Source of the DNA: J027 sp965215855
Lineage (GTDB): Bacteria > Chloroflexota > Anaerolineae > Aggregatilineales > J027
Direction of reading: 5' to 3'
Length of the DNA: 64,000 nucleotides
Assembly (NCBI GenBank): GCA_965215855.1
Contig: CBDCER010000003.1
Span: forward strand, 1,550,001-1,614,000
Both the position numbers and the translations under genes were made by a program. This document shows, in pieces, positions 45,022 to 53,925 of the stretch. Numbering within the stretch: position 1 is the first letter of the stretch; every line of letters starts with the position of its first letter. Below the pieces are notes generated by a model. It was not told where the DNA came from, made no database searches, and saw only the letters and a program-made list of their open reading frames with translations.

Positions 45022-45049
45022 TATTGTCCTCATTTTCTTGATTGGTTAG

Positions 45050-45112
45050 TTATTCAGTTAGATCGACTCGCTTCACACTTTCAGTACCAGTATCAGTGTC
45101 ATCATCGGTCAT
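45050..45112 (-). CDS. Short Thr/Asp-rich leader ORF between the T-box and thrS
   Basis: A 20-codon frame from ATG 45112: MTDDDTDTGTESVKRVDLTE. It has a good Shine-Dalgarno (GAAAGGGG, six-base spacer) on the minus strand. Five of 20 codons are Thr (one ACC, four ACT) and four are Asp. It lies between the T-box terminator and thrS, so it is only transcribed on readthrough. It may be a leader peptide giving a second, translation-based threonine check, or simply chance. Confidence 0.4.
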   Translation of the reverse strand: MTDDDTDTGTESVKRVDLTE

Positions 45113-45127
45113 CACGCACCCCTTTCT

Positions 45128-45425
45128 AAAAACACAAACACCCCATGCCATTCATCGACATGGGGCGCAAGATTTCGGGCCTCGCACGGTTCCACCCAAT
45201 TTCACTCTGCCATGCTTTCATAAGCTATGCAGAGTCTTCATTTGTGCCGGTAACGGGGCCAACCGTCGTCACATACTGGTCAATTGCTTTTCTGCGACAC
45301 ACTCACGGGGGGTTTTCTCATCTGTCGGATCAGGCATGCTCTCAGCCTGCGGCATACCCTCTCTGCTCACCGTCGCAAGACAATACTTGTCCCGATCAAC
45401 ACTTTAATGTTTTATGGGAACCTGT
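45128..45425 (-). promoter_or_regulatory. T-box riboswitch (threonine) controlling thrS
   Basis: On the minus strand the leader has the T-box signature TTGGGTGGAACCGTGC (45200-45185), whose TGGA pairs with the uncharged tRNA 3-prime end. Upstream, GGGACAAGTA and AGAGAG mark stem I, and the specifier ACC (threonine) sits at 45313-45311 just before CCCCCGTGAGTG. Downstream is the terminator stem CCCCATG/CATGGGG (45165-45141) with a T-run at 45132-45128. Uncharged tRNA-Thr would favour the antiterminator. T-boxes of this kind are known upstream of aminoacyl-tRNA synthetase genes. Confidence 0.9.
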
Positions 45426-45432
45426 GTTCAAA

Positions 45433-45461
45433 AGCATAGGTCAAAACAACAGGGCTGTCAA
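45433..45461 (-). promoter_or_regulatory. Promoter of the thrS T-box leader
   Basis: On the minus strand TTGACA (45461-45456), an exact 17-base spacer and TATGCT (45438-45433). The predicted start near 45425 gives the whole T-box in the leader. The -35 lies just before the stop codon of the upstream TIR gene. Confidence 0.75.
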
Positions 45462-45466
45462 GAGAG

Positions 45467-46414
45467 TCATTGGATGACAATGTCGCAGACCTTGTTATCC
45501 TCGATCAAGAAAGAATCTTGTGATGGGGACGAGCCACTTTGCCATACCAGCCAATAGGTACACGTTACCTGGCTGCCTGATCCCGAACAACTGATATCAG
45601 TAATTGAACCATTGATGCCAAACTGGATAGCGTATGCTTCCCAGACACCATTGTAGAGAAATTGTGGCAAAATATTCTGACTGGAAGCGCACGTATACTG
45701 ATTGGCCCTGTCCAGATCACCTTCGCCAACTGCCAGCAAAAACTGTTCCGCATTGTCAGTGGGACTATCGCTAGCACCATTTCCATCATCGTCGCCGCCT
45801 ATAATATTGTACAGAGCTAATACAGCGATTATGGCAATGACGACTCCTACTCCAATGCCAACCAGCACTCCTCTGGACAATCCTGCCTTAACGGGCCGAG
45901 AATCCAGTTTCCTGGCGGCGGGTGGGGCGCTTCCCTGACGCAATCTTGGCTGGACGGCAGGTTGCGGTGCTACGTGGACGGGCGAGGGTGGAGATGGCTG
46001 CACCGCACGCATTTCTTGTGACATACCAACTGGTTTTTGGCCTTGCATGATCCGGCCCATACGCTCATAAAAGTCAACACCTGGCATCCCGCCATGTCGC
46101 ACATCGGAATATTGGGAAGTAATCAGCAGCGCGAATTCCTGGTCTTTCAATAATACAGGCATAATTGGCTTTCGTTCGCGCTGTGCCAGCAGTATCTCGC
46201 GCTCTACCCATTCCGATTGTTCAGCTTCGGGAGTCATGACCACGACAACTGCTGAGGATTCACGGATGGCTTTGACAATTGTTCTCCACCACCGGTCGCC
46301 AAAGTCAATCCGGTCGTCCATCCAGACATCGAAGCCACGATGGCGAATATCTTCGGCAAGCCGTCGGGTATAATCTTGATCAGTTCGACTGTAAGAAACG
46401 AATATATGCCCCAT
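45467..46414 (-). CDS. Membrane-anchored TIR-domain protein
   Basis: The protein has 315 residues. The TIR domain (about 1-125) has GHIFVSYSRTDQDYT, WMDDRIDFGDRWW and SEWVEREILLAQ (E71/E73 at the catalytic position of NAD-cleaving TIRs). A basic Pro-rich linker (125-175) precedes one TM (about 177-202), and a 110-residue C-terminal domain with four cysteines (YTCASS, DISCSGSGSQVTCTYW, VCDIVIQ) would lie outside the cytoplasm. The ATG at 46414 has GCGAGG upstream; a TTG at 46444 is in frame. Inside-TIR plus outside-sensor suggests signalling or defence, by inference. It lies between thrS and a PBP gene. Confidence 0.8.
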   Translation of the reverse strand: MGHIFVSYSRTDQDYTRRLAEDIRHRGFDVWMDDRIDFGDRWWRTIVKAIRESSAVVVVMTPEAEQSEWVEREILLAQRERKPIMPVLLKDQEFALLITSQYSDVRHGGMPGVDFYERMGRIMQGQKPVGMSQEMRAVQPSPPSPVHVAPQPAVQPRLRQGSAPPAARKLDSRPVKAGLSRGVLVGIGVGVVIAIIAVLALYNIIGGDDDGNGASDSPTDNAEQFLLAVGEGDLDRANQYTCASSQNILPQFLYNGVWEAYAIQFGINGSITDISCSGSGSQVTCTYWLVWQSGSSPSQDSFLIEDNKVCDIVIQ

Positions 46415-46464
46415 AGATCCTCGCCCGCTAATCAAATCTTTCAACAGTCACTATCTTAGCACAA

Positions 46465-46498
46465 AATTCCCCTGCCATGATGCTATGACAGGGGGGAA
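46465..46498 (-). terminator. Intrinsic terminator of the PBP gene
   Basis: The stem CCCCTG/CAGGGG (46471-46476 with 46491-46496), extended by CAT/ATG around one mismatch, is followed on the minus strand by AATTTT. It lies 30 bases after the PBP stop. Confidence 0.65.
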
Positions 46499-46528
46499 GA
46501 GTCGCCTATGATTTGCTGGATCGGACTT

Positions 46529-48811
46529 CTAACCTGTTGAGTCTGGTCCAATCTCGGTGCAACCTGATTGCCACAGCGGCGGCCAGCCGAAATTTTGACG
46601 CAAACCAGGGAAATATAGCTCCATGATACGTCGCGTGATGGGGGCCGCTACCTCTGAACCTTCACAGGAGTTCTCGACGATCACTGTCACCGCGATTTGT
46701 GGGTTTTCCTGGGGAGCATAGGCGGTGAACCACGCATGGGGGCGAGCCTGACCCGATTGAGCTGTGCCCGTTTTGCCGCACACGATGACCAGATAGCCGT
46801 TCTCTTCGTACCATTGCTGGAAGATGAAATTGGCAGTGCCACCCGTGCGCCCATTGTTCGGCAATAACGTTACCTGACACATCGCTTCTTGGGTCAACCG
46901 TAGTACCTCTGGATCGAGTTCTAGATCGCGACCCACTGGCTCAAACACCCTGGTGGGTTCCTCGCCAATAAGGCTGACGCGCTGCACAATACGCGGCTCG
47001 TAGAGAGTGCCACCGTTGGCAACCATCGCTGTTGCTCGTACAACTTGGAGTGGATTGACGGTCATATCACCCTGCCCGATAACGAGATTGGCCGCGTCGC
47101 CATAGCCCCAGGGGACTCCCTGTTGCTGTACTTTCCACTCTGGGCTGGGGATAAATCCGGCGCTAGTCGATACTCCCTGTAATGGCGGTTGCACGCCAAA
47201 CCCCATCAGGCGTGAATAGTCGGGCTGCAAATCCGGGTTCAAATCGAAGAGGGCTGTACTCATCTGCCAGAAATAGGGATTGCAGGAATTAATCAGGCCG
47301 TCTTGCATGTCCAGTGGGCCATGGCCGGGCGGTGGAAACCAGTCGGTACGAACTCTATCGTTAAATAGTGTGCCATCCCATGTTCCATCACAAGAAACAG
47401 TGCGTTCCGGTGACCACGCGCCGCTATCCAATGCGGTTATCATCGAGAAGACCTTGAATACGGATCCCAACGGATAGCTGCCGGTTGTGGCACGATTGAG
47501 GAGCGGGGTGCGTGGGTCATTATTGTAGGACTGGATTTCCGCCGCTGGGTTGAATACTTGTGTGTCGGGATTAAACAGGCCAGGATCAAAGTCAGGGTAG
47601 CTGACCATTGCCAGGATTTCGCCAGTATGAACATCCATCACAATCGCTGCTGCCCCTTTCGAGGTGGGCGCCCAAGTCAGTTGCCCTTTGTTATACGCAT
47701 CCGACATCAAGGTCTGCGTTCCTAACTGCAACTCACGGTCAATCGTCAGGTACAAGCTGGTACCGGGTTCGGCAGGGCGTTCGGCAATGGTGCGGACCGG
47801 AATACCAGCTGCTGACTCGACATATAATTGAATGCCAATCGTACCGCGTAAATCAGCTTCAAACGCCTCTTCCAGGCCATCGCGCCCGACGAGTGCATCA
47901 TCGCGATAGCCCTGAGCGCGATATTCACCCTGGCGGTCGCCAGGAATGCGGCCTACATAGCCGATCAGATGTGGCGCTACGCGGTCATAATACTGACGCG
48001 TATTGCGCGGCACAGATTCATAGTTACAGGCTGCCTGCAACGTCACGGATTCAGCATTGATTGTCGCCTGACTGAGTTCGCCAATCAAGAACCTGGTTTC
48101 AGGTGCCCACTTATTAAATTCAGTCTGGATGTCGCCGATTTCCCGTCGAAACACCCGCGCCAATGTTTCGATGCAGAAATCATAATCCGGTATCCGATTT
48201 TCAATGATATAAATGCTGATAACTGTGCCAGCTTGATCGACCAGAATATCTCCGTTACGATCATAGATATTGCCCCGTCGTGGCATAATGCGTGTCACGC
48301 GCAATGTGGATTCGTTTGTCCAATCTGTGAAAATATCCATGCGCGACCAAGCTACACGCCAACCTTCACCCGGCACGCTAATTAGCCACATCATACGTGG
48401 CTGGGCGTCAGGATACACCTCGTTGGGTTCGGTGAAAGTGCCAACCAGATTGGTGTCGAAGGTTACAGTGTATTCGATGGTAGCGGTTGTTCCCTGCACT
48501 AGTGGGCCAGCAGTGATCTGATAACTGAGATCTTGCAGCCCCAGGATGCTCTGTACTTCTGCATAAATATCCACGAAATCTTCCGGCGTAAACGCATCGC
48601 GGGCATTGGGGCTGATGAGGCTGTACATGGTCTCATAGTCGCGGTCTTTCCAGGCCTCCATAAAGGTTGAAAAAACGCTTTCTGCACTGGACGAATCAAG
48701 TGCTGTAGGTTTGGGGCCAAACAGGCTTAACGAACCGCCATCTTCGCCGGAACTGCACCCGCCTAGCAGGATCAACAGCAGTGTAAAAAAAACTATCTTC
48801 GGCTTAAACAC
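46529..48811 (-). CDS. Class B penicillin-binding protein, lipoprotein (PBP2/MecA-like)
   Basis: The protein has 760 residues. It starts at GTG 48811 with GAGGAC upstream and has a lipobox LILLGGC (C19), so it is lipid-anchored. Residues 40-150 are an NTF2/MecA-N-like domain, 160-330 a PBP dimerisation domain (MPRRGNIYDRNGDILVDQAG), and the transpeptidase domain follows with SxxK in YPLGSVFKVFSM, SxN in LINSCNP, and KTG in VCGKTGTAQSG. It crosslinks peptidoglycan outside the inner membrane. The MecA-like N-terminal domain is known from low-affinity PBPs; beta-lactam affinity cannot be told from this. Confidence 0.92.
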   Translation of the reverse strand: MFKPKIVFFTLLLILLGGCSSGEDGGSLSLFGPKPTALDSSSAESVFSTFMEAWKDRDYETMYSLISPNARDAFTPEDFVDIYAEVQSILGLQDLSYQITAGPLVQGTTATIEYTVTFDTNLVGTFTEPNEVYPDAQPRMMWLISVPGEGWRVAWSRMDIFTDWTNESTLRVTRIMPRRGNIYDRNGDILVDQAGTVISIYIIENRIPDYDFCIETLARVFRREIGDIQTEFNKWAPETRFLIGELSQATINAESVTLQAACNYESVPRNTRQYYDRVAPHLIGYVGRIPGDRQGEYRAQGYRDDALVGRDGLEEAFEADLRGTIGIQLYVESAAGIPVRTIAERPAEPGTSLYLTIDRELQLGTQTLMSDAYNKGQLTWAPTSKGAAAIVMDVHTGEILAMVSYPDFDPGLFNPDTQVFNPAAEIQSYNNDPRTPLLNRATTGSYPLGSVFKVFSMITALDSGAWSPERTVSCDGTWDGTLFNDRVRTDWFPPPGHGPLDMQDGLINSCNPYFWQMSTALFDLNPDLQPDYSRLMGFGVQPPLQGVSTSAGFIPSPEWKVQQQGVPWGYGDAANLVIGQGDMTVNPLQVVRATAMVANGGTLYEPRIVQRVSLIGEEPTRVFEPVGRDLELDPEVLRLTQEAMCQVTLLPNNGRTGGTANFIFQQWYEENGYLVIVCGKTGTAQSGQARPHAWFTAYAPQENPQIAVTVIVENSCEGSEVAAPITRRIMELYFPGLRQNFGWPPLWQSGCTEIGPDSTG

Positions 48812-48883
48812 GGGGCATTAGTCCTCTACTCATCAGACACATCATAGCTTTTATGCGGCGATTGTTTGGGATATTGGATAATG

Positions 48884-48903
48884 AGAGGTGCTATAGCACT
48901 TCT
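48884..48903 (-). promoter_or_regulatory. 20-bp near-palindrome in the maf-PBP gap
   Basis: AGAGGTGCTATAGCACTTCT is palindromic except one base pair; the core GTGCTATAGCAC is perfect. It lies 73 bases before the PBP start, so it may be an operator for that gene. A second dyad GATAGG/CCTATC is at 48933-48949. No terminator T-run follows either. Confidence 0.35.
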
Positions 48904-48987
48904 CCCTACAGGCAATCGTTCGGAAATATTTTGATAGGTTTTGCCTATCTACCGCTCCAATTATAGCACGCGGCAGGTTGAGGCTAT

Positions 48988-49662
48988 TCAACGGTTATCC
49001 AACGTCTGGCTTAAAATCTCGGCGTGAACCGGGCACTCAATATGGTTAAATTGTTGGCACGTGGAGGGCACATCCTCTGATGGCACAATCCCAAATTCGC
49101 GCAATACGCGCACTAGATGGCAAATTGGTAGGCCTACGACATTGGCGTAGCAACCCACAATCGACGCAACTGGATCGAACTCCCGATTTTGGATGGCATA
49201 TGCTCCGGCTTTGTCAAACGGGTCGCCACTGGCGATATAAGCCGCGATTTCGGTATCGGTATAGTCTCGCATGACGACATTGGTTGAGGCCAAATCTTGC
49301 TGAATTTCGTTGCTGGCTGTATCGAAAACGGTGACAGCCGTATAAACCTGATGCGCTCGCTCGCGTAATTGCTTCAACATAGCCTCGGCATCAGCTGCAT
49401 CAACCGGCTTGCCCAGAATCGAATCGCCGTCGGCCACAGTTGTATCGGCGGCAATGACCACCGTACCCGGCTGCACATGCTGGCGGGCAGCCTGGGCTTT
49501 CTGGCGACTGACCCGCAAAGTATATGCGCCGGGCGCTTCAGCGGGCAAGACAGTCTCGTCAATGTCCAGCGATAGGCGCTCGAAGACGAAGCCTGTTAGC
49601 CCTAACAATTCGCGGCGGCGTGGTGAGCCAGAGGCGAGAACAATTGGGCGTTGGCCCTCCAT
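48988..49662 (-). CDS. maf: Maf-like nucleoside triphosphate pyrophosphatase
   Basis: The protein has 224 residues, with the family signature LASGSPRRRELL near the N-terminus, DETVLP, RKAQ-like SRQKAQAA, ADTTVADGD (catalytic Asp) and GKP, then FDKAGAYAIQ. Maf enzymes hydrolyse dTTP/UTP or modified nucleotides to the monophosphate and may limit cell division. The C-terminal 25 residues exceed the usual length and end in CPVHAEILSQ. Its ATG overlaps the stop of the UvrD-type helicase gene, so the two form a coupled unit. Confidence 0.92.
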   Translation of the reverse strand: MEGQRPIVLASGSPRRRELLGLTGFVFERLSLDIDETVLPAEAPGAYTLRVSRQKAQAARQHVQPGTVVIAADTTVADGDSILGKPVDAADAEAMLKQLRERAHQVYTAVTVFDTASNEIQQDLASTNVVMRDYTDTEIAAYIASGDPFDKAGAYAIQNREFDPVASIVGCYANVVGLPICHLVRVLREFGIVPSEDVPSTCQQFNHIECPVHAEILSQTLDNR

Positions 49663-51929
49663 TAATTCGCCTCCTCAAAGGGTTGCAAGAAATCGGCATC
49701 CAGCTTTTTGGTTCCGTGTTGTTTGAACAACACTTCCACCAATTCAAAGCCATCGTCGCTGCTGCTATTCACAACCACACCTTCGCCAAAGATCTTGTGT
49801 TGCACGCGATGGCCTTTTTGGAAACGTGTGGCAGGCGGCCTGGGTTTCAATTTGACCTTCCGAGATTTGCCTTTACCTGACTTGGCAGTGGGTCGGGCTG
49901 GTTTGGCAGATGCCGCAGTGGAGTGGTCGTTTTGTGGCTTCCAGTCAGTTTCCCAGCGAGCTTGATAGTACAGATTTTCTCGTGGTGGTTGGGGAACACG
50001 TGCCCCACCAGTGGTGATCTCCGGCGGAATATCGCGCAGGAACCGGGATGGCGTATTCATATCGTGGTAGCCCCACATCACGCGCCGGAAAGTATAGACC
50101 AAATGCACACGATCTTTGGCACGCGTCAGCCCGACATACATCAGGCGGCGCTCCTCGGCCATTTGATCTCGGTCTTCCAATGAACGGTGGTGTGGCAAAA
50201 TGCCTTCTTCCAACCCCACGATAAAGATCACTGGAAACTCCAGCCCTTTGGCGGCGTGCAGGGTCAACAATGTAGGGGCATCGACTACTTTCTCGCCAGT
50301 TCGTCGCCTAAGTGTATCGACATCTGAGACCAACGCCACTTCGTTCAGGAACTCTGGCAACGATAAGGCGGCATATTCATGCGCTACCCGTCGCAATTCG
50401 CCGATGTTATCTATGCGATCCTGGCCTTGTGGGGTGCGATCTTGCTGCAAGAAGTTTATATAACCGGTTTCATCCAATACCGCGTCCAGCAATTCCAGCG
50501 GCGTGCTGGTGTCGATCTTGGCCCGCAGATTGACCACCATCTCGGCAAAAGGCGTCAACACATTTCTCGCCCGCCCGCTGAAGGGTGTATCGTCTCCACG
50601 CTTCAGCGCCTGCATCGCGCCCCATGTGCTATCAATGAAGGTGTCGGCCCAGGCGTGGAACTGTTCCACCGTTTTCTTGCCGATACCCCGTGCCGGTACG
50701 TTGATGATGCGGTCCAGGTTGACAATGTCTTGGGGATTGTTCAGTACGCGCAAAAAGGCCAGGGCATCGCGAATTTCTTTGCGGCCATAGAAATGGGTTG
50801 CGCCGACCAGTACATAGGGCATTCCGGCACGCAAGAATGTTTCTTCCAGAACCCGCGACTGGGAATTGAGCCGGTACATAATGGCAACATCACGCCGGTC
50901 GCACTCAGCGCGACCTACCAATTCGTTGATTGTATTCAGGATGTATTGGGCCTCGTCGCTTTCGTTATAGGCTTCGTGCAGCACCAATTGAGGGCCGCTT
51001 TCGCGTTGGCTGAATAGGCGGCGCTGAATGTGGTCAGGATTCTGGCGGATGACAGCGGTGGCAGCATCCAATATGAATTGGTGTGAGCGGTAATTTTCTT
51101 CCAGCGTGATGGTCTGCGGCGAAAAATCGGCCTGGAATCGTTTTACATTGCGATAGTCTGCACCACGAAAGGCATAGATACTCTGGTCAGGATCGCCGAC
51201 TACGAATAGATTTCGGGCTGGCCCGGCCAACAACTGAATTAATTCATATTGGGCCATGTTGGTATCTTGAAATTCATCGACTAGGAGATGCGTATAGTAG
51301 TAGTGATAACGTTCTAATACGTCGGGATGTTGGCGAAACAGGCGTACAGTATGCGTCAATAAATCATCAAAATCCCGCGCCTGACTATCCAGCAATCGCT
51401 GGTTATATTCTACATAAACCCGTTGTGCGATTTCGCCTTCATAATCGGATGGAGAGAATTGTTCCGGCAGGATCAGTTCATTTTTGGCGGCGGAAATCCG
51501 GTTGAGGATGGGCCAGGGTTGAAAACGCGACAGTTCCAGTTGGAAATCAACCATAATTTTTTTGATAAGCGCGACCTGATCTTTCGAATCGTAGATCACG
51601 AAATCGCGACTATAAGGGGTAAATTCGTGTTCGCGCCGTAGGATGCGGGTGCAAGAGGCGTGAAATGTTCCGACGGTTACACGCTGGCCCAGTTCGCCAA
51701 TTAGCTCACTCACGCGTTCACCCATTTCACGTGCCGCCTTGTTAGTGAATGTCACGGCCATAATGCGATGCGCCGGAATGCCGAGTTTCTCAATCAAAAA
51801 CGCGATGCGATGCGTCAACACCCGCGTCTTACCGCTGCCCGGCCCTGCCAGTACCAATACTGCTCCTTCGGGGGCTGTGATGGCTTGCTGTTGCTGTGGA
51901 TTCATCGCCTCTAATATCAGTGATCCCAA
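49662..51929 (-). CDS. pcrA: UvrD/PcrA-type superfamily 1A DNA helicase
   Basis: The protein has 755 residues. SF1 motifs are in order: Q-motif NPQQQQAI, Walker A AGPGSGKTR, Ia TFTNKAAREMGER, II LVDEFQDTN, III VGDPDQSIYAFRGA, IV YRS, V LTLHAAKGLEFPVIFIVGLEEG and VI EERRLMYVGLTRAKDR. The C-terminus has a basic linker and a Tudor-like PcrA tail (GHRVQHKIFGEGVV). It unwinds DNA 3-prime to 5-prime in repair and replication. I use the TTG at 51929 because GAGGAG lies eight bases upstream; the ATG at 51905 is an alternative. maf follows with overlapping stop/start. Confidence 0.94.
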   Translation of the reverse strand: MGSLILEAMNPQQQQAITAPEGAVLVLAGPGSGKTRVLTHRIAFLIEKLGIPAHRIMAVTFTNKAAREMGERVSELIGELGQRVTVGTFHASCTRILRREHEFTPYSRDFVIYDSKDQVALIKKIMVDFQLELSRFQPWPILNRISAAKNELILPEQFSPSDYEGEIAQRVYVEYNQRLLDSQARDFDDLLTHTVRLFRQHPDVLERYHYYYTHLLVDEFQDTNMAQYELIQLLAGPARNLFVVGDPDQSIYAFRGADYRNVKRFQADFSPQTITLEENYRSHQFILDAATAVIRQNPDHIQRRLFSQRESGPQLVLHEAYNESDEAQYILNTINELVGRAECDRRDVAIMYRLNSQSRVLEETFLRAGMPYVLVGATHFYGRKEIRDALAFLRVLNNPQDIVNLDRIINVPARGIGKKTVEQFHAWADTFIDSTWGAMQALKRGDDTPFSGRARNVLTPFAEMVVNLRAKIDTSTPLELLDAVLDETGYINFLQQDRTPQGQDRIDNIGELRRVAHEYAALSLPEFLNEVALVSDVDTLRRRTGEKVVDAPTLLTLHAAKGLEFPVIFIVGLEEGILPHHRSLEDRDQMAEERRLMYVGLTRAKDRVHLVYTFRRVMWGYHDMNTPSRFLRDIPPEITTGGARVPQPPRENLYYQARWETDWKPQNDHSTAASAKPARPTAKSGKGKSRKVKLKPRPPATRFQKGHRVQHKIFGEGVVVNSSSDDGFELVEVLFKQHGTKKLDADFLQPFEEAN

Positions 51930-51978
51930 AACCTTTACTCCTCAATTCAAACAGGTGTTTTTGGTTTGAATGCAATTC

Positions 51979-52569
51979 TCATTGAATAACGTCTTGAATT
52001 TGCTGTTGCGAAGGGCTTGTTTCAAAATATCCTGCTATCTCACATACGATTCCGAAGCGATCACATTGGTACAAATAATAGGGATAGTCCGGTCCGTATC
52101 CACCTTCGAACTTCGCAATATGATATATGGCCCCGTCCAGTCGTGTTGTTTTGGCGTGTATCATATCAGATGTGCCAGAGGCAGGCGTGATAAGAATAAC
52201 TTGAAACAGGCCAAGCACCAGTGTCACCATCAATATGGAATGGGGTGGTTTTCGTCTGTGCCGGGACCGACTAGCTTGCTCTTGCTTGTTTTGCACAGGA
52301 AGCCATACATACCGAAGTGATCTTCGTGCTTCTCTTCGTATTTCTGTGTCGCGTTTTGTCACATAAACAAAACCCCAGACAATAACGACTGTGCAAGATA
52401 ACAAAAAAGGTAGTCCCCAGAATGTGTTATGGAGAAGGTACCAATGGTAAACAAACGGGCCTTGCGGATAAGAAAACTGCATTGTACGTGTGTAGATCAA
52501 GTAGCCTAAGTTTGACCATATACATAGGGACAGTTCCAGCAGAAGAAAGAAGATCAGTTTTTTGAGCAT
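51979..52569 (-). CDS. Hypothetical membrane protein
   Basis: A protein of 196 residues with two N-terminal membrane segments (about 3-28 and 48-70), a basic cytoplasmic stretch (about 72-112, KRDTEIRREARRSLRY), a third TM (about 114-130) and a C-terminal external tail with two cysteines. The ATG at 52569 begins MLKKLIFFLLLE. I recognise no family. It sits between the helicase and phosphatase genes on the same strand, with no evident operon link. A single-gene unit is likely. Confidence 0.55.
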   Translation of the reverse strand: MLKKLIFFLLLELSLCIWSNLGYLIYTRTMQFSYPQGPFVYHWYLLHNTFWGLPFLLSCTVVIVWGFVYVTKRDTEIRREARRSLRYVWLPVQNKQEQASRSRHRRKPPHSILMVTLVLGLFQVILITPASGTSDMIHAKTTRLDGAIYHIAKFEGGYGPDYPYYLYQCDRFGIVCEIAGYFETSPSQQQIQDVIQ

Positions 52570-52622
52570 TGATACAATTTGCCATCATTTTTCGACACAC
52601 AGGCCAGCATGCCGCCATTATA

Positions 52623-53807
52623 TCAGATGGCCCACTCTGCCCGATCAACGGCTTCGTTCTCCAGGTTATAAGCAGTCACCACGATCCGATCCTGGTAAAT
52701 CTCACCCAGCACATAGCTCGCTGCCCGGTATAGATACTGGCTGCCTGCAATGCGGGTCTTGGAGCCATAGATACTGGTTGAGCCACCGCCGACTATCAGA
52801 TAGTGGATGCCGCCGCGTTCGATACGTTCATAAAAATGGGCGTGGCCGTTCAGAACTAATCCTATTCGATCTGCCGCTGTCCGAAAACGCGGCTCCCAAT
52901 CGCCGAGTGGAGCCAGCCCATCGTCGGGATGTATGGCACTAGACGACCAAAACGGCACATGATACATCATGATATTGGTGCGGAAACTTGTCTCGACCAG
53001 TACGCCATCCAACCAGGTGTTTTGCTCCTGGCGTCCGGGGTCGGTGAAAAAGGTTTGGGTACTCAGCGCCACCAGCCGCACATCATTGACTGGCACGGTA
53101 TACCACTGCCGACGCCCGTCAAAGGCTTCGATTTCATCCAACGGTGGAAATGCCCAATAATAGAACGATTGCCCATCTACCACCGACGCCGCTTCGCGCT
53201 CATGATTTCCAATGGTCGGGTAGTGCGGGGCACAACGCAACACATCGCGGAACGGACGATAATATTTATGCGCCCAATTCGTCGGCTGGTGACCATCGTA
53301 CTCATGGCTACGGTAGACCAAATCACCCAAGTGGATAAAGAAATCTGGCTCTTGCGCGGCGATGTATTGGGCCAGTTGTGCGGTGACACTATCCCCAAAG
53401 CCACTGTCGCCCAGTGCCGCAAAGCGAATCGGCCATTCGTAAGGCTGTGTGCGGAATGAAGCCGTTCCCCAGAGTTCCTCCACACCCACCATCAGCGGCT
53501 CGTCGCCATCGACTTCAATCCGGTATTCGTATACCGTCGCCGGTTCCAGGTCAGCCAGGGTTATCATGGCACGGTTTTCGATTAGTGGGATGCGTTGTAG
53601 CTTTGTGCCATTCTGTGACACCACCAGCACCGCTTCGTTCCCTAGTGCTGATAGCCAATAGTAGATAATTGCCTCGTCTTCACCGGCGTAGAGCGTGGTC
53701 GGCGGGAGGAGGAATTGCGGATTATCCTCACTAGCCCAAATGTAGCCGGGGATGGCCTGTGTCCCGGCCAGCGCCACCATACTTTTCAGAAAATCACGTC
53801 GTCGCAT
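52623..53807 (-). CDS. Tat-exported purple-acid-phosphatase-like metallophosphoesterase
   Basis: The protein has 394 residues. It begins MRRRDFLKSMVALAG, a clear twin-arginine signal. An N-terminal Ig-like domain (about 30-125) is followed by the metallophosphoesterase core: AALGDSGFGD, FIHLGDLVYRSHEYDG, TIGNHEREA, MYHVPFW and LNGHAHFYER. All metal-ligand motifs are present. The arrangement matches plant-type purple acid phosphatases, which release phosphate from phosphoesters, and the C-terminus is short. It likely acts outside the cell in phosphate scavenging. No Pho-box is recognisable. Confidence 0.86.
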   Translation of the reverse strand: MRRRDFLKSMVALAGTQAIPGYIWASEDNPQFLLPPTTLYAGEDEAIIYYWLSALGNEAVLVVSQNGTKLQRIPLIENRAMITLADLEPATVYEYRIEVDGDEPLMVGVEELWGTASFRTQPYEWPIRFAALGDSGFGDSVTAQLAQYIAAQEPDFFIHLGDLVYRSHEYDGHQPTNWAHKYYRPFRDVLRCAPHYPTIGNHEREAASVVDGQSFYYWAFPPLDEIEAFDGRRQWYTVPVNDVRLVALSTQTFFTDPGRQEQNTWLDGVLVETSFRTNIMMYHVPFWSSSAIHPDDGLAPLGDWEPRFRTAADRIGLVLNGHAHFYERIERGGIHYLIVGGGSTSIYGSKTRIAGSQYLYRAASYVLGEIYQDRIVVTAYNLENEAVDRAEWAI

Positions 53808-53925
53808 CCTTAGTGAAACTCCTGTTCCTTATTGACCATTAATGAAACATCCGCGCAATGATCTGGTAAGATTTCTATACGACACTATAGTCGCTATTGC
53901 ATCGAAGTTCAAAGGTAGCTTAATT

